Shown one piece after another: positions 48,801 through 60,800 of a DNA stretch of 64,000 nucleotides. The DNA is from Streptomyces sp. Tu 3180 (GTDB lineage: Bacteria > Actinomycetota > Actinomycetes > Streptomycetales > Streptomycetaceae), in assembly GCF_009852415.1 (NCBI RefSeq), contig NZ_WOXS01000002.1, forward strand, positions 558,001 to 622,000, written 5' to 3'. How positions within the stretch are numbered: position 1 is the stretch's first letter; each line of letters starts with the position of its first letter. The notes beneath the pieces are model-generated. The model ran no database searches. It saw only the letters and a list, made by a program, of their open reading frames with translations, and had not been told where the DNA came from. Both the position numbers and the translations under genes were made by a program.

Positions 48801-51800
48801 GAGGCGACGGGGCGGCCGGCCGGGTCGGCGAGTTCGAGGGCGACGGACTCCGGGCCCCGCTGGACCATGCGCACCCGCAGGGCGGAGGCGCCGACGGCGT
48901 CCAGCCGGACGTCGTTCCAGGAGAACGGGAGCCGTCCGGCGTCCTCCATCGGCACGAACATCACGGCGTGCAGGGCGGCGTCGAGCAGCGCCGGGTGCAG
49001 GTCGAAGGCGTCGGCGGCGGGGTCGGCGCCGTCGGGCAGGCGGACCTCGGCGAAGACCTCCTCGCCGCGCGTCCACACCCGGGTCAGCCCCTGGAAGAGC
49101 GGGCCGTAGAGGTGGCCGCGGTCGGCGAACGCCTCGTAGAAGCCGTCCAGCGGCACCTCCTCGCCGTCCCGGGGAGGCCAGGCGGTGAAGTCGTACGACG
49201 GTGCGGGGAAGGGGCCGGCGGAGGCCGGTCCGGTGGCGGTGAGCAGGCCGCTGACGTGCAGCGTCCACGGGGCGTCGGGGTCGGCGTCGTCCGGGCGGCC
49301 GTGCACGGTCAGCGCCCGGGCGCCGCCGGCGTCGGGCGCCTCGACGCGGACCTGCACCTGGACTCCGCCGTGGGCGGGCAGGGCGAGCGGGGTCAGGATG
49401 GTCAGCTCGGCGACGTGCTCGCAGCCGGTCCGCGCCCCGGCGTGCAGGGCGAGGTCGAGGAAGCCGGTGGCCGGGAACAGGGCGGTGCCGGTGAGGGCGT
49501 GCTCCTTCAGCCAGGGGCTGGAGTGCAGGGACAGGCGGCCGGTGAACAGGTGGGTGTCGCCGTCCGCGAGGGCGACGGCCGCGCCCAGCAGCGGGTGGCT
49601 GCTGGTGCCGAGGCCGGCGGCGGTGACGTCGCCGAGCGGGGCGGGCGGGCGCGGCCAGAACCGGCGGCGCTGGAAGGGGTAGGTGGGCAGCTGCACGACG
49701 CGGGCGCCGGTGCCGTCGAAGAGGCGGGGCCAGTCGACGTCCACGCCCTTGGCGAAGGCGCGGGCGAGGGCGTCGAGCAGGGCGTCGGCCTCGTCGCGGT
49801 CCTTGCGCAGCGACGGGACGAACAGGAGGTCGCCGGTGTCCTCGGCGAGGCAGTTCTGGGCGAGGGCGGTCAGGGTGCCGTCGGGGCCGATCTCCCAGAA
49901 CCGGTCGGCTCCGTGCGCGGCGAGCCAGGCGACGCCGTCGTGGAAGCGGACCGCCTCGCGGACGTGGCGGACCCAGTACTCGGGGTCCTGCAGTTCGCCG
50001 GGGGCGGCGGCCCGCCCGGTGACGTGGGAGATCACGGCCATCCGGGGCGGGGCGTAGGCGATGCCGGCGGCGACCTCGCGGAAGGCGTCGAGCATGGGGT
50101 CCATCAGCGGCGAGTGGAAGGCGTGGCTGACGCGCAGCCGGGTGGTGCGGCGGCCGCCTGCGGCGAGTTCGGCGGCCACCTCGGCGACCGCGGCCTCGGC
50201 GCCCGAGATGACGACGGCGCGCGGCCCGTTGACGGCGGCGATGCCCGCGTCGGCGCGGCCGGCGAGCAGCGGCAGCACCTCGTCCTCGGCCGCCTCGACG
50301 GCGAACATCGCGCCGCCCGGAGGGAGTTCCTGCATGAGCCGGCCGCGGGCGGCGACCAGGGCGCAGGCGTCCGGCAGGGACATGACGCCGGCCACGTGGG
50401 CGGCGGCGATCTCGCCGACGGAGTGGCCGGCGACGAAGTCGGGCCGGACGCCCCAGGCTTCGAGGAGGCGGTAGAGCGCGACCTCGACGGCGAACAGGGC
50501 GGGCTGCGCCCATCGGGTCTGGTCGATCCGCTCGGCGTCGTCGCCGAGGACGACGGCGCGCAGGTCGTCGCCGAGGTGGGCGCAGACGGCGTCGAAGGCG
50601 TCGGCGAACACCGGGAAGGCGGCGTGCAGTTCGCGGCCCATGCCGGGGCGCTGGGAGCCCTGTCCGGAGAAGAGGAAGGCGGTCTTCCCTTCGCCGCGGT
50701 GGGTGCCCGTGACGGTGTGCGGTCCCCTCTCGCCGTCGGCGAGGAGCCGCAGTCCGTCGGTGAGGGCGGCGCGGTCGGCGCCGAGCACGACGGCCCGGTG
50801 TTCGAAGGCGGTGCGGGTCGCGGTCAGGGACAGGCCGAGGTCGGCCGCGGTGTGGCCGGGGTTCCGCCCGGCGTGGGCGAGGAGCTGGGCGGCCTGGGCG
50901 CGCAGCGCGTCGCGGCTGCGGGCGCTGAGGACCCAGGGCAGGGTGCCGTGGGCGGCGGCCGGGCCCTCGGCCGTGTCGGCGGCGGGCTGGGCGGGGGCGG
51001 GTTGTTCGGGTGCGGCCTCGAGGACGACGTGCGCGTTGGTGCCGCTGATCCCGAAGGACGACACCCCCGCGCGCCGTGGCCGGTCCCCGGGCACGGTCCA
51101 CTCCCGCGCCCCGGTCAGCAGCTCGACCGCGCCCTGGTCCCAGTCCACGTGCGAGGACGGCGCGTCCACGTGCAGCGTCGCCGGCAGCACACCGTGCCGC
51201 ATCGCCAGCACCATCTTCATCACGCCCGCCACACCGGCACCCGCCTGCGTGTGACCGATGTTGGACTTCACCGACCCCAAATACAGCGGACGCTCCGCGT
51301 CGTGCTCCCGCCCGTAGGTGGCGAGCAGGGCCTGCGCCTCGATCGGGTCGCCCAGCCGCGTGCCCGTGCCGTGCGCCTCCACCGCGTCCACCTCCGCCGC
51401 CGACAGCCCCGCGTCCGCGAGCGCGGCCCGGATCACCCGCTGCTGGGAGGGGCCGTTGGGCGCGCTCAGCCCGTTGGACGCGCCGTCCTGGTTCACCGCC
51501 GAGCCGCGCACCACCGCCAGCACCGGGTGCCCCTTGGCGCGCGCGTCCGACAGCCGCTCCACCAGCAGCAGACCGCCGCCCTCGGAGAACCCGGTCCCGT
51601 CCGCCGCGTCCGCGAACGCCTTGCACCGGCCGTCCGCCGCCAGCCCCTGCTGCCGGCTGAAGTCCACGAACAGACCCGGCGTCGACATCACGGTGATGCC
51701 GCCCGCCAGGGCCAGGTCGCACTCCCCCGCGCGCAGCGACCGCACGGCCAGGTGCAGGGCCACCAGGGACGCGGAGCAGGCGGTGTCGACGGTGACCGCC

Positions 51801-54800
51801 GGACCCTCCAGGCCGAAGGTGTACGACAGCCGGCCGGAGACGACGCTGGCGGCGTTGCCGGTCAGCATGTAGCCCTCGAAGTCCTCGCCGGACGCGGCCA
51901 GCATGCCGGTGTAGTCCTGGCCGTTGGTGCCGGCGAAGACGCCGGTGCGGCTGCCGCGCAGCGCGCGCGGGTCGATCCCGGCCCGCTCGAACGTCTCCCA
52001 CGCCATCTCCAGCAGCAGCCGCTGCTGCGGGTCCATGGCGAGGGCCTCCCGCGGCGAGATGTTGAAGAAGGCCGGGTCGAAGGCGGCGGCGTCGCTGAGG
52101 AAGCCGCCGGTGCGGGTGGCGACGGTGCCCGCCCTGCCGGGCTCCGGGTCGAAGAGGGCGCCGAGGTCCCAGCCGCGGTCCTCGGGGAAGGGCACCAGGG
52201 CCTCCTCGCCGGCCAGCAGCATGTCCCACAGCTGTTCGGGGGTGTGCACGCCGCCGGGGAAGCGGCAGCCCATGGCCACGACGGCGATGGGGTCCTCCGC
52301 GGCGGGGGCGCGGTGGACGGCGTCGGCCGCGGCCGGGGCGACGGTGTCGCCGGTGCCCGTGTCCGCGGCGATCCGGGCGAGCAGGAAGCCGGCCAGGTCC
52401 CGGCAGGTGGGGTGGTCGAAGACGAGCGTGCTGGGCAGGCGCAGGCCGGTGATGCGGCTCATGCCGTTGCGCAGTTCGACCGCGCTGAGCGAGTCGATGC
52501 CCAGGTCGGTGAAGGGCCGGGCGGGGTCGACCGCGTCGGCGGAGGGGTGGCCGAGGACGCCGGCGACATGGCCCCGCACGACGTCCAGGACGGCGTCCGC
52601 CCGCTCGTACTCGGGCAGGGCGTTCACATGGGCGTGGAGCGAGGAGATCCCGGCGGTGCCGGGTCCGGAGTCGTGGTGGGCGGCGTCCAGGGCCCGGCGG
52701 GCGGCGGGCAGTTCGTCCAGCAGGTGGCTGGGCCGGGGCGCGGTGAACGAGGGCGCGTAGGTGTCCCAGCGCAGGTCGGTCACGACGACGTGGGTGTCGC
52801 CGAGGTCGAGGGCCCGGCCGAGGGCCCGGCAGGCGGTGCCGGTGTCCATGGGGTGGACGCCGTGGCGGCGCATGCGTCCGCCCGCCGCGTCGCCGACCAT
52901 GCCGCCGTCGGCCCACAGGCCCCAGGAGACGGCCGTGGCGGGCAGGCCCGCGGCCCGGCGTTCGGCGGCGAGGGCGTCGAGGTAGGCGTTGCCCGGGGCG
53001 TAGTTGCCGAGTCCGGCGCCGCCGAGGACGCCGGCGGTGGAGGAGAACAGGACGAAGGCGGACAGGTCCAGGTCGCGGGTGAGGTCGTGCAGGACGCGGG
53101 CGGCGGTGGCCTTGCCGTGCAGGACGCCGGCCATCCGCTCGGGGGTGAGGGAGTCGATCACGCCGTCGTCGAGGACGCCCGCCGCGTGGAAGACGGCGTC
53201 CAGTGGCTGGTCGGCCGGCAGGCCGGCGAGCAGTTCGGCGAGGGCGGTGCGGTCGGCGGCGTCGCAGGCGGCGAGGGTGACGTCGACGCCGCGGGCGGCG
53301 AGTTCGTCGCGCAGTTCGGTGGCGCCGGGCGCGTCGGCTCCGCGGCGGCCGGCCAGCACCAGGCGGGTGGCGCCGCGCTCGGCGAGCCAGCGGGCGACGT
53401 GCCGGCCGAGGGCTCCGGTGCCGCCGGTGACCAGGACGGTGCCGCCCGGCCGCCAGGGCTCGGCCGGTTCGGCGGTGCCGGGGGCGTGCACCAGGCGGCG
53501 GCCGAAGGCGCCGGCCGCGCGCAGCGCGATCTGGTCCTCCCGGCCCGGGTCGGCGAGGAGGGCGGCCAGCCGGGTGCCGGTGCGCGCGTCGAGGTCGGCG
53601 GGCAGGTCGATCAGGCCGCCCCAGCGGTCGGAGTGTTCCAGGGCGGCGACCCGGCCGAAGCCCCAGACCAGGGCCTGGGCGGGTACGGGGGCGGGGTCGG
53701 CGGTGCCGACCGCGACCGCGCCGCGGGTGGCGCACCACAGGGGGGCGCCGGCACCGAGGTCGCCGAGGGCCTGCACGAGGGCGAGGGTCGTGGCGAGACC
53801 GACGGGGACGCCCGGGAGGCCGGGGTGGTCGCGGGTGTCGAGGGCGAGCAGGGACAGCACTCCGGCGGGCCGGTCGGTGTCGTCGGCGGTGCCGGCCGCG
53901 AGCAGGGCGGCGATCGCGGCGCGGTCGGGTGCGCCGTCGGGCAGGGCGATCCGGCGGACGGTACGGGCGCCGCCCGCGGTGAGGGCGTCGGCGACGTGGT
54001 CGGCGGTGGCGTCCTGCCCGGCCTCGGCGGCGGGGGCGAGGAGCAGCCAGGTGCCGGTGAGGGCGGCGGCGCCGAGGGGGAGGGGGCTGAAGGAGACGGC
54101 GTAGCGCAGGGCGTCGGCACCGGCGCGTTCGCGTCCGGCGCGCCGCCACCGGGACAGTGCGGGCACCAGGCTGCTCAGCGGGGCGTCGGCGGTCAGGCCG
54201 AGGGTGTCGGCGAGGCCCTGCGGGTCCTCCTGTTCCACGCTCTCCCAGAAGCGGGCCTCGACGGGGTCGGCGTCCGGGGAGCCGCCCGCGGCGTCGGCCG
54301 CGGCGCCCTCGCGCACGGCGGGCCAGTAGCGGCGGTGCTCGAAGGGGTAGGTGGGCAGGTCGGTGCGGACGGCGCCGGTGCCGGCGAACACGGTGGCGAA
54401 GTCGACGTCCACGCCGTGCAGGTGGGCTTCGGTGAGCGCGGTGAGGAACTGGCGCAGGCCGCCCTGGTCCCGGCGGAGCGAGCCGAGGACGGCGCCGTCG
54501 ACGCCGGCCGCGTCGAGGCTGTCGCGCAGTCCGACGGCGAGCACCGGGTGCGGGCCGACCTCGATGAAGGTGCGGTGGCCGGCGGCGATCAGGCCGCGCA
54601 CGGCTTCCTCGAAGCGGACGGTCTCCCGCAGGTTGGTGTACCAGTAGCCGGCGTCCAGGGCGGTGGTGTCCAGCCAGTCGCCGGTCAGGGAGGAGCGGAA
54701 GGGGATCTCGCTCTCGCGGGGCTCGATGCCGGCCAGGGCGTCCCGGACGGTGTCCTCGATCTGCTCGACCTGCGGGGAGTGCGAGCCGTAGTCGACGTTG

Positions 54801-57800
54801 ACCTTGCGGGCGCGCACGCCGTCCGCGACGAGCGCGGCGTGCATCTCCTCCAGCGCGCCGGCCTCGCCGGAGACGACAGAGGAGGACGGGCCGTTGACGG
54901 CGGCCAGGGCGAGACGGCCGTGCCAGGGAGCCAGGCGGGCGCGGGTGTCGTCGGCGCTCAGCGGCACGGACATCATGCCGCCGGTGCCGGCGATGCGGGT
55001 CAGGGCGCGGCTGCGCAGGGCGACGACGCGGGCACCGTCCTCCAGGGACAGCGCGCCGGCCGCGCAGGCGGCGGCGATCTCGCCCTGGGAGTGGCCGACC
55101 ACGGCGGCGGGGCGGATCCCGTGGGCCCGCCACAGGGCGGCGGTGGAGACCATCACGGCCCACAGGGCGGGCTGGACGACGTCGACGCGGCCGAGGTCGG
55201 CGGCGTCCTCGTCGCCGCGCAGCACGGCGCTCAGCGACCAGTCGACGTACGGGGCGAGGGCCTGCTCGCAACGCTCGATCCACTGGGCGAACTCCGGTGA
55301 CCCGGCGAGGAGTTCGCGGCCCATGCCCGCCCACTGGGCGCCCTGGCCGGGGAAGACGAGGACGGGCTCGGCACCGCCCGGCACGGCGTCGGCGAGCAGG
55401 GCGGGCGCGGTGAGCGGCCCGTCGGCCGCCAGCGCGGCGAGCGTCTCGTCGAGGCCGCCGGCGCCGTCGGCGAGGACGGCGGCCCGGTGGGTGAAGGCGG
55501 CGCGGCCCACGGCGAGGGTGTAGGCGAGGTCGGTGAGCGGGGTGCCGGGCCGGGTGCGCAGGTGGGTGCGGAGCCGGGCGGCCTGCGCGCGCAGCGCGGC
55601 GGGGGTGCGGGCGGACAGCAGGACGGGGACGGCGGGCAGTTCGGTCGTGGCGGGCGGCCGCGCGCTCGCGTCGTCGGGGGCCTGCTCGACGATGACGTGG
55701 GCGTTGGTGCCGCTCATGCCGAACGAGGACACGCCGGCGCGGCGGGGGCGGCCGGTGTCGGGCCAGGGCCGTTCCTCGGTGAGGAGTTCGACGCGGCCGG
55801 CGCTCCAGTCGACGTGCGGGGTGGGGTTCTCGGCGTACAGGGTGCGGGGCAGGACGCCCTCGCGCAGCGCCGTCACCATCTTGATGACGCCTCCGACGCC
55901 GGCGGCGGCCTGGCTGTGCCCGATGTTCGACTTCAGCGAGCCGATCCACAGCGGGCGGTCCTCGGCGCGGCCTTGGCCGTAGGCGGCGATGAGGGCCTGT
56001 GCCTCGATGGGGTCGCCGAGGGTGGTGCCGGTGCCGTGCGCCTCGACGGCGTCCACGTCCTGCGGGGTCAGGCCGGCGGCGGCGAGGGCCTGGCGGATGA
56101 CGCGCTGCTGCGAGGGGCCGTTGGGGGCGGTCAGGCCGTTGGAGGCGCCGTCCTGGTTGAGGGCGCTGCCGCGGATGACGGCGAGGACCTGGTGGCCGTT
56201 GCGCCGGGCGTCGGAGAGCCGTTCGAGGACGACCACGCCGACGCCCTCGGCCCAGCTGGCGCCGTCGGCGTCCGCGGAGAAGGGCTTGCAGCGGCCGTCG
56301 GGGGCGAGGGCGCGCTGGCGGCTGAACTCGATGAGGGAGCCCGGCGTCGACATCACGGTGACGCCGCCGGCCAGGGCGAGCGAGCACTCGCCCTGGCGCA
56401 GGGACTGCGCGGCGAGGTGCAGGGCGACCAGGGAGGAGGAGCAGGCGGTGTCGACGGAGACGGCCGGGCCCTCCAGGCCGAGGGCGTAGGAGATGCGGCC
56501 GGACAGGACGCTGGGCGAGTTGCCGGTGCCGACGTAGCCCTCGAAGTTGTCGTCGGAGGCGGCGAGGATGGTGACGTAGTCCTGGTAGGTGACGCCGGCG
56601 AAGACGCCGGTGTCGGAGCCGCGGGCGCCGGCCGGGTCGACGCCGGCCCGCTCCAGGGCCTCCCAGGAGACCTCGAGCAGCAGGCGCTGCTGCGGGTCCA
56701 TGGCGAGGGCCTCGCGCGGGGAGATGCCGAAGAAGGCGGGGTCGAAGCGGCTTGCGTCGTGCAGGAAGCCGCCCTCACGGGTGTAGACGGTGCCGGGGTG
56801 GTCGGGGTCGGGGTGGTGGAGCCGCTCGGGGTTCCAGTTGCGGTCGGTGGGCAGCGGCGAGATGCCGTCCGCTCCGGCGCGCACCAGGTCCCACAGGTCC
56901 TCGGGGCTGTTGACGCCGCCGGGGTAGCGGCAGGCCATGCCGACGACGGCGATCGGGTCGTCGTCGACGGGGCGCCGGGCCGTGACCGCGGGGGTGTCCG
57001 CGCTCGCGGTGCCGAAGAGGTCGTCGGCGAGGTGTGCGGCGAGCGCGGCGGGGGTGGGGTGGTCGAAGACGAGGGTGGCGGGCAGGGTGACGCCGAGGGC
57101 GGCGCTGAGGCCGTTGCGCAGTTCCACGGCGGTGAGCGAGGTCAGGCCGAGGTCGGTGAAGGGCCGGGCGGGCTCGATCTCGTCGGCGCCGGCGTGGCCG
57201 AGGACGGCCGCGGTGCGGTCGCGGACGGTGGCGAGCAGGGTGCGGGCGCGTTCGGCGGCGGGCCTGGCGGCCAGCCGTTCCAGCGGGCTGCCGGCGGGCC
57301 GGGGGCGGGCGGCGGCGCGGCGGCGGGCGGGTTCGGCCGCCGGGGCCGGCTCCCGCGTGGTGGCCGTGGTGGCGGACGTGACGCCGGGTACCGGGCGCAG
57401 CAGCAGCGAGCCGATCTGCAGGACGGGGTCGCCGACCGCGTCGGCCGCGGTCAGGGCGAGGGTGTCGGGGCCGGTGCGCTCGAGCCGGACCCGCAGGGTG
57501 GTGGCGCCGGTGGCGTGGAGGCGGACGGTTCCGGCGGAGAACAGCACGCGTCCGTCACCGAGGCCGTCGAACACGCCGAGGCCCAGCGGGTGCAGGGCGG
57601 CGTCCAGGAGGGCCGGGTGCAGGTCGTGGCGGGCGGCCTCGTCGGCGGCCGAGGCGGGCAGGGCGACCTCCGCGTACACCGCCGTGTCGTCCCGCCAGGC
57701 GGCCAGCAGTCCCTGGAAGACGGGCCCGTGGTCCAGACCGGCCTCGCGCAGCCGCGGGTACAGGCCGTCGGTGGACAGCTCCTGCGCTCCGGGCGGGGGC

Positions 57801-60800
57801 CAGGCCGTGAGGTCGTGGACGGGGGCGGATCCGGCGTCGGTGCCGGCGGTGAGGACGCCGCCCGCGTGCCGGGTCCAGCCGGCGGTGGCGTCGGCGGCGG
57901 CGCGGGCGTACACGCCGAAGGGGCGGTCGCCGCGGGCGTCGGGGGCCTCGACGCGGATCTGCAGGGCGACGCCGCCGTGCTCGGGCAGCGGCAGCGGGCT
58001 CTCCAGGACCAGTTCGCGGACCTGGGGCCGGCCCGTGACGGCACCGGCGTGCAGGGCCAGGTCGAGGAAGGCGGTGCTCGGCAGGACGGCGGTTCCGCCG
58101 AGCCGGTGCGCGGCGAGCCAGCCGTTGCCGTCGGCGGTCAGCCGGCCGGTCAACAGCAGGGTGTCGTCGGCCGCGGACGGGACGACCGCGGCGAGCAGCG
58201 GGTGGTCGGCGGCGACGAGTCCGGCGGCGGCCGGGTCGCCGGCCGCGGCGGTGGGCTCGATCCAGTACGGGCGGTGCTGGAAGGCGTAGGTGGGCAGTTC
58301 CACCGGGCGGGAGCCGGGGGCGGTGGCGGCGAGCAGGGCGTGCCAGTCGACCGGGACGCCCCGGGTGTGCAGGGCGCCGGCGGCCGTCAGCAGGGTCTCG
58401 GTCTCGTCCCGGTCCTCGCGCAGCGCGGGCACGGCGAGCGGGGCGGTGCCCTGCCAGGCGGTCTGGGCGAGGGCGGTCAGGGTGGCGTCGGGCCCGAGTT
58501 CCACGAGGTGGGCGGTGCCCAGCTCCTCGAGGGCGGCGACGGCGTCGGCGAAGCGCACGGTGTGCCGGACGTGCCGTACCCAGTACTCGGGGACGGTCAG
58601 TTCGCCGGGGGCGGCGGGCCGGCCGGTGAGGCCGGAGACGAGCGGGACGCGCGGTTCGGCGTACGCGACGGTGCCGGCGACCGCGCGGAAGTCGTCGAGC
58701 ATCGCCTCCATGTGCGGCGAGTGGAAGGCGTGGCCGACGCGGAGCCTTCTCGTCCTGCGGCCCAGCGCGGCGAAGTGGCCGGCGACGGCGTCGGCCGCGT
58801 CCGCGTCCCCGGCGACCACGACCGAGCGGGGACCGTTGACGGCGGCGAGCGACAGGGCGTCCTCGCGGCCGGCGAGCAGCGGCAGCACCTCCTCCTCGGC
58901 GGCCTCCACGGCGATCATGGCGCCGCCCTCGGGCAGGGCCTGCATCAGCCGGCCGCGGGCGGCGACCAGACGGCACGCGTCGGGCAGGGAGAACACCCCG
59001 GCCACGTGGGCGGCGGCCAGCTCGCCGACGGAGTGGCCGATGAGGTGGGTGGGCCGTACGCCGAAGGACTCCAGCAGCCGGTGGAGGGCGACCTCGACGG
59101 CGAACAGGGCCGGCTGGGCGTACTCGGTGCGGTTCAGGACGCCGGCGTCGGCGTCCGCCATGACCTCGGCGAGCGGACGCGGCAGCAGGCCGTCGAAGTG
59201 CCCGCACACGCTGTCGAGGGCATCGGCGTAGGCCGGGAAGGCGTCGTACAGGGCGCGGCCCATGCCGGGGCGCTGGGTGCCCTGTCCGGCGAAGAGGAAG
59301 GCCGTGTCGCCCCGGGTGAGGGTGTCACCGGTGACGACGCCGGGGGCGTTCCGGCCCTCGGCGAGCGCGGCGAGGGCGGTCAGCAGCGCGTCGCGGCCGG
59401 TGCCGGTGACGACGGCGCGGTGCTCCAGGTGAGCCCGGGTGAGCGCCAGGGCGTGGGCCACGTCCGCCGGGTGCGGTCCGGGGCGGTCCTCCAGGTGGGC
59501 GAGGAGCCGGGCCGCCTGGTCGCGCAGCGCGGCCGGGCTGCCCGCGGACAGCGCCCACGGGACGGCGCGTTCGGTGCGCCCGGCGGGGCGGGCCGGGGCG
59601 GCGGGCCCGGCGGGCGGTTCGGCGACGATGACGTGGGCGTTGGTGCCGGAGACGCCGAAGGCGGAGACACCGGCGCGTCGGGGGCGGTCGCCGGCGGGCC
59701 AGGCGACGGGTTCGTCCAGCAGCCGGACGTGCCCGGCGGACCAGTCGACGCGCGAGGAGGGCCGCTCGGCGTGCAGGGTGCGCGGGAGGGTGTTCTCCCG
59801 CAGGGCGAGGACCATCTTGATGAGGCCGACGGCTCCGGCGGCGGCCTGGGTGTGGCCGAGGTTGGACTTGGCGGAGCCCAGCCACAGCGGGCGGTCCGCG
59901 GGCCGGTCCTGGCCGTAGGCGGCCAGGACCGCCTGCGCCTCGATGGGGTCGCCGAGGGTGGTGCCGGTGCCGTGCGCCTCCACCGCGTCCACGTCGGCCG
60001 GGGAGAGCCCGGCCGACGCCAGGGCCTGGCGGATGACGCGCTGCTGCGAGGGTCCGTTGGGGGCGGTCAGACCGTTGGAGGCGCCGTCCTGGTTGACGGC
60101 GGTGCCCTCGACGACGGCGAGGACCGGGTGGCCGTTGCGGCGCGCGTCGGAGAGCCGTTCGACGACCAGGACGCCGACGCCCTCGGCCCAGCCGGTGCCG
60201 TCGGCGTCGTCGGAGAACGCCTTGCAGCGGCCGTCGGGGGCGAGGCCGCCCTGGAGGCTGAACTCGACGAACGCCCCCGGGTCGGCCATGACGGTGACGC
60301 CGCCGGCCAGGGCGAGGTCGCACTCGCCGGAGCGCAGCGACTGCACGGCGAGGTGCAGGGCGACCAGCGAGGAGGAGCAGGCCGTGTCGACGGTGACGGC
60401 CGGGCCCTCGAGGCCGAGGGTGTAGGCGACGCGGCCGGAGATCACGCTGCCGGCCTGGCCGGTGAGCAGGTGCCCGCCGAGTCCTTCGGGGACCTCGGTG
60501 AGACCGGTGGCGTAGCCGGAGCTGCCGGCGCCGACGAAGACGCCGGTGCGGGAGCCCTTCAGCGCGGTGGGGGCGACGCCGGCGCGCTCCAGCGCCTCCC
60601 AGGAGGTCTCCAGGAAGAGCCGCTGCTGCGGGTCGAGGGCCCGGGCCTCGCGGGGACTGATGCCGAAGAACGCGGCGTCGAACGCGGAGGCGTCGGCGAG
60701 GAATCCGCCGCGGCGGGTGTCGCTGGCCTCCAGCAGGGCCGCGAGGTCCCAGCCGCGGTCCCGGGGGAACCCGCCGACGGCGTCGCCGCCGGACGCCAGC